The translations under genes were made by a program, and so were the position numbers. A model generated the notes under the pieces. The model saw only the letters and a list, made by a program, of their open reading frames with translations, was not told where the DNA came from and searched no databases. Shown here in pieces: positions 11,891 through 21,829 of a DNA stretch of 64,000 nt. The stretch covers positions 25,411,189-25,475,188 of the forward strand of contig CM060186.1 of the NCBI GenBank assembly GCA_030549335.1, given 5' to 3'. Numbering within the stretch: position 1 is the first letter of the stretch; each line of letters begins with the position of its first letter. The stretch comes from Pontederia crassipes (taxonomy: Eukaryota > Streptophyta > Magnoliopsida > Commelinales > Pontederiaceae).

Positions 11891-13405
11891 GGAGAGTTTG
11901 CCGCCATCGAGGAGAGGGGCAGACGTCGGCTGAGGTCTCCGGTGGTGAAGTCACGCGCGAGAGAGTAAGTGGCAATTTTTTTTACCCCGCACAATTTTGT
12001 ACTTCGAGATCAGACTGGACTGCCACCGAATTTTTTTCTCCTCGAACCGCGATCGACCGCTTCATTTTGAAGATAAATCGGGCTTTTATCCTGCACTCGT
12101 CCGCTGCGCATCGAACGGGCGCCGTTTAATGGGGGGAGTGTCCACTCATTTAAGTTGGGGGGGGCACCCATTATTCCCAATTTTGATTCTTATGACGGAT
12201 TAGGAGTACCTAAAGTATTGACTACCTTAACTTCTAATAAAACTAATAATCACAAATGACAAGTCAGTTATTAATTTTACAGAGAATTAAGATGCATGAG
12301 TACGTATCTCCTACACTATTATTCACCCATAAATCTGGACAGAATAATAGATTGCACGAAATTCGGCACAAACATTGAGTTACCGAACATGCGTTATATA
12401 TGCTTCAACTTAAAAGTAAAAGATCAATTATCAAGGTAATTATAATTCCTAAAACTAATCACTCATCGTTCAAGTTTGTAATATAATCTTATACATAAAA
12501 TTACTTATCAAAAGACAATGAACTCAGCATGCATAATCAAAAGAAACTGAAAAGTTTAACTAACTCAACTGATAACAAGGTTAAAATAGTTTTCTTCTTA
12601 AAAAGAATATAAAATCTTCGGTTAATCTTCACGCTTTGAAATTCGTCCTCTGCCATATGACACGGCTCCTAGGTCTCAAGCACACATTTTTCTATCTCGT
12701 AGGGCCTCTTTTTATAGCCTCCAGGGGTCCCAAGGATTTTCATAGAGTTTTGATTTGATTCAAAATATTTTCATATCGAAACAAATAAATTCGGAATAGA
12801 CCTTCATAGTTGTTTAAAACCATCTAAAACTCCTTCAAATATGAGTAAATATGCTTCCTAATCATCCCTGAGACTTAGGGTTTGGGTTCGATGTGGATTT
12901 GAAATTCTCAAGAAAAGTCAAAGAAATCTCTAAAACAGCCTTCGTAATGGCTTGTAAATGCTCTATAACGGTCTGAATATGACTTTTCATGGCCCGTAAT
13001 AGTGATTTCAAGGCTCTTACAATGTCTAAATCAGAGTAAGTATGATTTTAATGTCTCGTAACTTGGATTTCATGGCCCGTAACTCGGGCAAGTTTAGCGA
13101 AACTGAGTATTTAATGGGTCATTACAGACATCTCACGGCCCGTTATATTTAATTTTCATCGCTGACAGTCTTTCCTAATTTTCTCTTTCTTGCTCCGTTT
13201 GAACTCTGATTTGAGCGTGATTTTCTCCGTTGACTTCCTAAATCTACTTTCTTACTTTTTCTACAATAAAACATATAATTTGGGTAGATTTCCATTATTA
13301 TAAAATTAAAACAAATAAGGCCATAAATTGATGCATGCTATATGAAAAGGAATCGAAATGTGATTAAATGCATGACTAATTATATGTTGTATTTTGCATG
13401 CATCA

Positions 13406-16400
13406 ATACACTAACCTATAAAAGGAAGGAGAAGAAGGATCTATAAAAGGAAAGAGAAGAAGGAATTTAGAGACCTGCGACAGGGCAGCATGTCAGTAGC
13501 TGATACCACGCGCACTTCATCTAGCTGGAGTGCTACATCACAGACTCTATGGACGAGTCTGACCGGGCAAAGCAGTTCCTCGACAGTTTCCATCATACCA
13601 CCCGAGAGAGGGCTGTCTTGGGCACTGAGCTGGATTTGCATGAAGCTTTTCGCATGATGAACATGTACGAACAGAAGATTCAGATGCGATGGGAGGAGAC
13701 GAAGAAAGAGCTAGTGCAACTAGTCGAGCCGGCTAAATCGAGATGGAAGAATCGCCATCTAGTGTGAGGCCCCTAGACAGCCTCAGGTGAAGTAAAGAAA
13801 TGGGTAGAATGACGTAGAAATAAGTATAGAATGACACTAACTAGTGATGGACATGAATTGTAGCCACATTCTCAGAGGCATGCCCTGCCCCACAGCAACC
13901 ACATCAGCCTCCAACACCTAGAAGTACGGAGTATTGAATTGCACCTATTGCAATAGGCCACACGAAGGAGTGTTCCACATGAAGAACGACACATGTATCG
14001 GATGTGGCATGGCCTGCCACTTCGTCTGAGATTGTCTGATGAAGAACCAAAGGGGAGCAGGTGGAGTACCAAGACGTCTCTACAACGTCCAAGCAGACAA
14101 GACTCGGCAGGGTAATGAGATTATCCGAGATACACCCTCCATAGCATGACTCCCTATTATTGTATTATTTGATTTGGATGCATCACACTCTTTCATTTTA
14201 GAGGCATGTGCATCTACATTTAATGTACCTATGAGGGGAATGAGACATGAGATGAATGTAATGATACCTATGGGAACTCTTCACATGGTGAAGTACCTTC
14301 CCGAGGTACTAGTTGCGGAAAGAACTTTTTTGCTGATCTTATTGTAATCCTTATGGTGGAGTATGATATGATCTTGGGTATGGACTAACTGTCATACCAT
14401 GATGCGTCAATCATATGTAAACAAAAGAAAATTATCATCGACAATCATAACAGCAAGAAGATCATGATTAAAGGGACGACGACACCGGGCAACAAGATCA
14501 CCGTGTCCGCCATGAAGGCCCACAAGTTGCTATGGAAGGGTTGCAAAGAATACCTGGCCAACATGACGATAGCCGATGCTCAGGCACTAGTATTGCATTA
14601 GATCGATGTGGTTTGAGACTTTCCGGATGTCTTTTCAAAAGACATCTTTGGATAACTACCACGAGGAAGATCAACTTCAAGATCGACTTAGTACCAAGTA
14701 CCGATCTCCAATGCTCCCTACTGCATGGCCTTGAAGAAATGCAAGAGTTGAAGAAATAGATCTAAGAGTTACTCGACAAGGGGTTCATCCGACCTAGCGT
14801 TTCCCTTTGGGGCGCTTCCGTTTTGTTTGTAAACGACGTCCTTTGACTACCGGATGCTGAACAAGCTCACAATCAAGAACAAGTACCCACCGCCTAGGAT
14901 CGATGACCTCTTCGACCAACTGCTGAAGGCATTAGTTTACTCGAAGATCGATTTGAGGAGCCACTATCACTATTTGAGAGTCGCATAAGAGGATGTGCCG
15001 AAGACTGCATTCTAATCACGCTATAGCCATTATGAGTTCATGGTCATGCCTTTTCGCATTGACGAATGTCCCAATAGCTTTCATGGATCTGATGAACATC
15101 AAGCAACATTTAGATTAATTTGTGATCGTCTTCGTAGATGACATCCTAATCTACTCCTTCAGCCCGGAGCAAGCACCGAGAGCATCTACAGATCGTCTTA
15201 GAGATTTTGCATCAACACTGACTCTTCATGAAGTTTTTAAGATGATATTGTTGGGACATATCGTGTCTAGACACAATATAGTGGTGGACCCAATGAAGGT
15301 TGAGGTAGTGACCAATTGGGCCATACCAAAGAATGCGACGGAGATTCATAGCTTCGTCAGTCTAGTGGGCTACTACAAGCATTTCATTCAAGATTTCTTG
15401 ATGATTGTATTCTCGCTCACCCATTTGACGTAAAGGAATGAGAAGTTCGTTTGGATAGACAAGTACAAGAGCAGTTTTGAAGAACTAAAGAACAAGTTGA
15501 CCTCCTCTCCGATCCTCACCCTTCTATTGGAGAGCGGAGGGTACACGATATGCAAGGATGCTTGTGGCACTGATCTTGGAGGTGTCCTCATGCAGCATAG
15601 GAAGATAGTGTCTTATGCCTCAAGACAGTTGAAGAAGCACGATGTGAATTATCCGACACATGATCTGAAGCTGACATCAATCATGCTCGCACTGAAGATC
15701 TAGAGGCACTGTTTGTACAGTGAAGAATTTCAGGTGTTCACCGACCATAATAGCTTAAAGTACATCTTCACCCAGAAGAACTTGAACATGCGATAGAGAA
15801 GATGGATGAAGTTCTTCAAGGATTACGAGTTCGCGATCAACTATCACCTTGAGAAGGCGAACTCGGTAGCTGATGCACTCAATCGAAAATGGGAGGTTTC
15901 TCTGCTTTTCCTATAGGTATGAAATGATTGAGTTACTTAACTAGTGAAATCCTCGAGCTATAGGGTACAAGGCCATTCTGATGATGCACAGGTCATCACC
16001 GTGCAAATGGCAGACACCGAGTACACAAAGATATTTAAGAGGTTCCAAAATGAACCAGAGAACTTCTAGATTGGCAATGACGGAGGGATAAGATGTTGGA
16101 ATTATCTTTGGGTGCCGAACGATGCTACAGTAAGAAGAGATGCGCTCAATGAAAGCCACAAGTCGGAGTTCATGATACATCCGAGTAGTACAAAGATGTA
16201 CAGTCAGACGTAGCTTCTGATGGCACGACATGAAAATAAAGAAATTGTTGACTATGTCTCCAAATGTCTTGTCTGTCAGCAAGTCAAGGAGCACCGACGA
16301 GCGTATGAACTGATGAAGCTGTTAGGGTACGAGAATGAAAGTGGGATAATATCAGACTACATGTACGATTTGCCTAGGACACAAAAGGGTCACAATGCCA

Positions 16401-17151
16401 TCTGAATCGGTTGACGAAGATGACTCATTTCATTCCTATCAAGTGAAAATAGTCAGTTGAGAGTTTGCTGGAGGTGTATGTACGAGAGATCATCCGACTT
16501 GATGGGATTCCGATTTTGATCATGTCGGACCGTGATCCTCGATTTACATCGAGATTTTAAAAGAGTCTGCAGAAGGCTTTCGACACCAGACTGAACTACG
16601 GTGCCATCTTCCACCCGTAGACAGACGGATAGTCAGAGTGGATGATCATAACTTTGGAGGACATACTCCGAGCTTGTGCCTTGGATTGGCATGGTGGTTG
16701 GGACACACATCTGTCGTTGATCGAGTTCTCGTACAATAATAGTTTCCACTCCAATATTGGCATGATGCTTTTTGAGATGATATACGAAGACCTTGTCGAT
16801 CGCCTGCACACTGGGGCGAGATCGGCAAGCGAGTAGGGATGATCGAGGAACTGTCAGTCCAATCATAGGAATATGCAGATAACGTGATCAGAAAGAGGAT
16901 GAAGGTTGCACAATCTTGACAGAAGATCTACGCCGATAAGAAACGATGAGAGCGAATTTTCAGAGCTGGAGATCAGGTACCGTTGAAGGTGTCTCTGATG
17001 AAGAGCATGATGTGGTTTAGCAAAGGAGGGAAGCTCAGTGCTCGGTTTGTTGGTTCTTCGAGACACTCGAGTTAGTCAGCGATGGAGCTTGCAGATTGGT
17101 CCTACCTCTTTCCTATGGACGAGTGCACAACGTCTTCCATGTTTCATAGGG
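13406..17151 (+). mobile_element. Gypsy gag-pol region, decayed fossil
   Basis: Domains in order, judged from scattered matches. A gag core lies at about 13410-13770. A zinc-knuckle block follows at about 13930-14035. A protease-like block with an LDASHSFI-like stretch is near 14170. Reverse transcriptase covers about 14780-15420 ([13 protein letters not shown], then FVDDIL). RNase H lies at about 15490-15890 (ending in a VADAL-like motif). Integrase lies at about 16200-16830 (KCLVCQQVKEHRR and a YDLPRTQKG stretch). A VHNVFHVS block near 17125 closes it. The order and wording place it among Ty3/gypsy chromoviruses of the Tekay/Del group. It is an old copy with many breaks and is not functional. 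Confidence 0.85.
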
Positions 17152-18432
17152 ATTATGCATGTTTGAGGGCTGTTTTGGGGTTAGATTTGCATGCTATAAT
17201 GTGTAGACATCATGCCATATCCTATGATAGTTAATCCAAATGCATATTGATTATGAAAGCCTTTTAGACGAGTGATATAGATCTGATTTCCATGCTATGT
17301 TCCTCATGTGATTGATATGACCATGATGCATATTGGAGTAGTTAGGGAAGGAATCACTTCATGCTTTAGATATGATAATCTTTCGGCAATAAGCTATGAT
17401 ATAAAATGTTAGAGTTTGATTATGTTCCGATATGTGGATAAATGTATGATTTGTCACATGATTATTAGAAAATTTGTTAATGACATTCATAACTTCTGGA
17501 TCAAGTATGTTAGTAAGATAAAAGATTTGACATGAACAAAAAAAAAATGATCTAGAGTCACCTTTGCTCCTTACACCTTAACTGTGATTGAAAGATAGGT
17601 CCATGATTAATAAGATAAAAGATATGGGTTATCATTGCCTACTTAGATGGAAGTTTCTCCTAGTGGACATTTTCCGCCTACAGATATTTCCACATTGAGC
17701 GAGGTAATCTTGTCCGATGAGACACTTATCGTAGCATCCTCGATGGTCTAGGTAACTACACACTTGTGTATTTGTAATAGTATTTCTCAAAAGTGGAGAT
17801 CTCTTCCAAGTCATCGATAAGATGAAAGATTATGAATGGTTAAAGATGAATGGAATGTCTTTGTCCTTATGAACATTAACATGAACTATGAACCATGAAT
17901 ATGAATTATGATTACGAATACAAAATGAAAGGACCTGAAACAATGATGCATTTTTTTATTTACTATCATATTTTCATCTATATATTCTAATGGAATTTTC
18001 TTATGACATATACGAATTCACACTTAGCTTTATGCTAGCGGTTGAGCTTGCTCCATAATTTCCACAGGTACATGAGATGATTTGCAAGCCTGATTGATGT
18101 ATGTGCGACAACTACAATTTAGTGGCGTGTGCACATAATTATTATAAAGTTTAGATGGAGTCTATTTCCTTCGTAATATCAAGTTGTATTTGAATTATGT
18201 ATGAGACCTATAGAGTTGTACTTATGGCATGGACTTGTATATGCCAAGTATTGAACATTGAGTTGTACTATTATGTTTATTCTAACTTTCACATTTTGAT
18301 ATTCAAGTGTTGTAATATTTTATTTTAAAAGTTTTCTGCTTATGTGTCACTTTTCTTAATCATTTGCATGAAGGAAGTGACACGCGAGAGGAGATTTCAC
18401 CACGTGGTAGGGTTAAATTTTGGAGTGTTAGA
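17152..18432 (+). repeat. Right LTR of the gypsy element (partial)
   Basis: It resembles the left LTR over about 1.28 kb, including GGGTTAGATTTGCATGC and the terminal GTGGTAGGGTT...GTGTTA block. It lacks the two insertions present in the left LTR, and so dates them to after the insertion of the gypsy element. Confidence 0.82.
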
Positions 18433-20975
18433 ATAAAAATGTTATATGTTTTTAATAAAAATATTTCTAATATAAAATGCATAAAAATAATATATCTATT
18501 GACAAATATTATATATATATATTAAATCTTCGTATTTCAACAACTTTTCAAATATAATATACATGTGAACTGCAATGTAATATTTTAAATAAATATCATT
18601 AAAATAATTAAAATATAAATTTTAGTTTGTGTGCACAAATAAAACTTAATTTTAATGAAGGACAATAAGAATTATTTGATGATATTTGAATTCATATAAT
18701 TGAGATCGATGTATACAAGATAAAAAAATAGTCAAATCAAATTTAGACAAGTTTTTTTTTATATTGGTTTATAATTCTTGTATTATGGTAGGGTTCCGAT
18801 GTTATTGACCCAAAAGGAGATCCAGATCTGAATATGATATCTTTTCGGAGGATCGTACTAGTGGAATAGTACTTTAGTCATTTTCTTTGGCCAAATGTCA
18901 ACACAGTGTTTCTAAACCATTATATATGACATGTTGGGCATAAATATGAATATGCCTGCTTATGGCACGAAGCACATATAAAGCAAAGCAATATATTGAC
19001 CCCCCGGAGGAAACATTATAGATGTGAAGAAGGATGTTGATGTTTCTTTTTCCCATCTATGATATCTATTATTCTTTTATTTATGTATACAATAAATAAG
19101 GAATAAAGATTGACAAAAAGTGATCTATATGTATAGATCAAATAGATCATCATTGGATCATGATTTGATTATTCACAAATATTATTATCAAAATATATTT
19201 AAACAAAAATATATTTGTGAATTATCACATCACGACCCAATTGATCATTTTTTTCACACAATCTTTAAATAATATTGATTAGGTATACGTGTAAATCAAG
19301 AGACCTCAAATGCATCTATGATATTCAATAGTTTATTTAAAGGTTACTCGAAGAACGAAAGCAAGTCAACATTTTATTTTATTTTGTTTTTTTATAAACA
19401 AGCAAGTCGGAAGTCATGTTTAATTTTACTTGCACTTTTTACGCTAGGTACCTTTTTTTTGCCAGCCTATCGAATCTTAGAAGTGGAGTGACTCAATTTG
19501 CCTGAAGTAAACGATTATGTGCATTGTCGACAGATTAAAGATCGATCTATTATTGAATTTAACTAATTCGGTTGATCGTCTCACATGCGTATCTAACAAT
19601 GACAAATAATTTTAATAATATTTTTATATTTATAATATTTCGACCTTACTTAAACTAAAAAAAATCGTTTACCACTCCACCAATGTCAACACGTCCCCTT
19701 AACCACCTGCAGCATATTTCTCAATTTTCATTCAAGCTAGACATCCATTTTACTTCTTAAATTTCATTTGAAAAATAATCATTATAAAGGCTAGGATTAA
19801 TTTCTTTTAACATAGCTTCAATTATAAATTTCCTCAACATCTGTTCCTAGATTTCAAATTTACAAATTTTACTTCTTAAATTTGTCCAAATTTGACACTT
19901 GGGATCTTTTTATTAAATTTAATCCAAATTCTATTAAGTTTTTTCCTAAAATTATGAAATAACATTGTTGCCCTTATTTTTTTATATGAAAAAATATATA
20001 TAAAAAATAGAATACTCATATGAGCATAATATTGCAAAATATACAATTTCCAAATAATATTTTTACCTTATTGATCTCTTCTTATTTTTAAAACATTAAT
20101 ATTACAATAATAAAGTAGAGGGAAAATGACATCTCTAAGTATAGGAGAAAAATAGATTAAATTAGAGATAGGATACAAGAATCATATTTGAATAAGTTTA
20201 TCGATTAAAATTTATAATTTAACATTAAATATGTAAAAAAGTTATAGTTGGAAATACTGGGTAGTCCAGTTATGAAAAGAAAAAAAAAAGTGCTGATGAT
20301 CGACACTTCCGCAGTTCCACCCCTCTCTTCCAAAAGTGAGAATGAAGAAAGGCAACGACAAGAAAAGGGTAACACCATTTTTCTTTCCAAGAGGCACGAC
20401 CTATATATTATTTTAACATTAGATTATTTTGTCTTGCCTCACTGGTACTATATCAAATTTCGAATCTACTACTACATTAAAAATGTATAAATTACCCCTG
20501 CTATTTTCTTTTTTTTTTGTATTTTTGAGACATACCTCTTGTGGACATAATTGCAAAAAGATACTTTTATCCTTCATCTGTTCATCGTTAATTGATCAAA
20601 AAGAAAAAAAGAAAAAAGCCACAATGAGATTAAATTATGAAAGGCGTATATTCGATGGTGTGGGTGTGAACTGTGAAGACTGGAAGATGCATGTTTTTGT
20701 ATTTGAAGTAGGAATTAATATTCCGGGGCTTCAATGCTGATATTGCCAACAGTCACAAGAACAAAAGTTAACTAAAAATGATAATGGATTAGCTAAAAGT
20801 GCTGCAACATAGTGGGCTGGTGGTCCTGGTACAATAATCGGTTAATTACCCTCGGCTTCTTCTCATCAGCTACGTACAGTTAATTAACAAAGAGCTAACT
20901 ATTAATGACATATATTTATGATCAAATTAAGCATATATAAATATATATCATGATATATATAAATATATGATCAAA
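18433..20975. other. AT-rich intergenic DNA
   Basis: No coding region was recognised. The DNA is AT-rich with short homopolymer runs. A stretch at about 19740-19990 has the wording of one arm of a MITE (repeated CTTCTTAAATTT blocks), but no matching second end was found. Confidence 0.45.
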
Positions 20976-21350
20976 TCAAGCATTAAGCAGGCTGCGGATG
21001 ATCTCGGCCTGGGGGCTGTTGCCGTCCATGGTGGCCATGAGGCCGGAGAGGCGCTCGCTGAGGTCGCCCAGCTCCCGGTGCAAGCTTCTGATGTAGCTGC
21101 ACGTCTCCTTCAGCACCTTCGACGCAGACGCCTGTACCATGGACGTGTGTCTCCGTGTTCAGATAGCTACATATATAAATTTATATGCATATACGTAACT
21201 TGATTGCTTTACCCTGCTGGTTGCTGATCTCCTGCGGCGTGACTCCGGAAGCAAGGACTGTAGCTTCGAGATGAGCTCCATGATCTCCTCGTCCGTGATC
21301 CTCTGTGCCGCCACAGTCACCGTCGTCGTCCTCCTCCTCCGGCTCGACAT
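20976..21350 (-). CDS. PRE/ILI-type atypical helix-loop-helix protein A
   Basis: Two exons on the minus strand: 21350-21213 (46 codons, start MSSRRRRTT) and 21131-20976 (51 codons plus stop), split by an 81-base intron with GTAAAG donor and TACAG acceptor. The 97-residue product fits the usual 90-100 residues of the PRE/ILI/KIDARI family. Helix 1 is [16 protein letters not shown], helix 2 [16 protein letters not shown], followed by the typical [10 protein letters not shown] and the C-terminal QAEIIRSLL. There is no DNA-binding basic region. Family members act by titrating other bHLH proteins and promote cell elongation in brassinosteroid, gibberellin and light signalling. Third codon positions are GC-rich, unlike paralogue B. 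The start is set by the family N-terminus MSSRR. Both exons are intact. Confidence 0.93.
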
Positions 21351-21385
21351 GTCGGCAGCTGAACTTTCTTCTAAGAAAATAAATG

Positions 21386-21388
<3 letters not shown>

Positions 21389-21440
<52 letters not shown>
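21389..21440. repeat. (GA)26 microsatellite just upstream of PRE-like gene A
   Basis: A perfect 52-base GA run, read as CT on the gene strand, 39-90 bases before the start codon, so probably in the 5' leader. GA/CT tracts here are known targets of plant BBR/BPC GAGA-binding proteins; the role at this gene is inferred. Confidence 0.9.
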
Positions 21441-21445
<5 letters not shown>

Positions 21446-21502
21446 TATGCACCGGATGCTGGATGCAGTAGGAAGATGGAGAAAGGAGAAGAAAAAGAGG
21501 AG

Positions 21503-21594
21503 GAATTATTTAGCGCGAGAAGATGGGCCCACTTTGTTGTCCATTGTACTGCAGAAAGGGCCCACACTTGGCTAATTATGGCCCATGGGCCCCG
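21503..21594 (-). promoter_or_regulatory. Putative promoter of PRE-like gene A with TCP-type sites
   Basis: On the gene strand, a TATA-like CTAAATAATT corresponds to about 21503-21512, about 155 bases before the start codon. Just upstream are two perfect GTGGGCCC motifs (21525-21532 and 21558-21565), which match the TCP-factor consensus GTGGGNCC, and a GGCCCATGGGCC palindrome near 21580. The function is inferred from motif identity only. Confidence 0.5.
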
Positions 21595-21829
21595 TATACG
21601 TCCCCTTCCACCTCCGCGTCAAGATCTCGAATCGAACGTATTAATGGCCCTTTTAATGTTGGGCATAGAAAAATAACGGATGTTACTGAGAGCACATAAA
21701 TTAATAATCATCTTCTACGGTGATGATTTAATTCGATTACTATCTCAGTCAGCAAATTTTTGTTATATTTATAATATTGTTAAAGATACATTACAACAAT
21801 CTCTCTCTCTCTCTCTAAAAGATAACGTA

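Larger units (their letters stand above)
9435..12178. mobile_element. Mutator-like transposon with GC-rich filling (Pack-MULE candidate)
   Basis: Terminal inverted repeats of about 55 bases begin GGGAATAATGGGTG and continue into a CCCCCAACTTAAATG block at both ends. A perfect 9-bp target duplication AATTTTGAT lies at 9426-9434 and 12179-12187. No transposase reading frame is recognisable. The interior has two CpG-rich, coding-like blocks (9600-10430 and 11110-12130) on either side of an AT-rich centre. Open frames in them are low-complexity and found on both strands, so I do not call a gene. GC-rich, gene-like filling between MULE ends is typical of Pack-MULEs, which capture host gene pieces; the donor gene was not recognised. 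Confidence 0.85.
9131..13405 (+). mobile_element. Solo LTR, TGATGC family, copy 1 (holds a MULE)
   Basis: It starts TGATGCG and ends GCATGCATCA with a perfect 5-bp duplication ATACA on both sides (9126-9130 and 13406-13410). Skipping it brings the flanking gag-like sequence of the gypsy element together. Apart from the MULE insertion (2744 bases) its length is about 1.52 kb. A second copy, in the opposite orientation, lies at 40251-54415 and shares both ends, for example CTAGCAAGTACA near the left end. A cluster of degenerate TCATGGCCCGTAA motifs occupies 12950-13145. No coding domain was recognised; it is an LTR relic. Confidence 0.82.
3684..18432 (+). mobile_element. Ty3/gypsy (chromovirus, Tekay/Del-like) LTR element with nested insertions, broken
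   Basis: Left LTR 3684-8949 begins TGTAACACC and ends GTTACA. A related but shorter right LTR occupies about 17152-18432. The flanks are ATAAT on the left and ATAAA on the right, a likely 5-bp target duplication. A 9-of-12 match to the initiator-Met tRNA primer site (TGGTATCAGAGC) follows the left LTR at 8954-8965. Internal order is gag, protease, reverse transcriptase, RNase H, integrase, the Ty3/gypsy order. Insertions inside it are a solo LTR (4381-7053), a MULE MITE (8270-8788) and another solo LTR (9131-13405) with a MULE inside. The element is an old fossil with many breaks. Net left LTR length without insertions is about 2.06 kb. Confidence 0.85.

Noticed and set aside
9568-12129. Many 60-160-codon frames on both strands inside the MULE
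   Set aside because: GC-rich DNA lacks stops; no frame has a recognisable domain, so only the element and its repeats are reported.
21159-21676. Open frames of 97-128 codons over the GA microsatellite
   Set aside because: They translate the (GA)n run and the antisense of the PRE-like gene; the spliced minus-strand gene explains the region.
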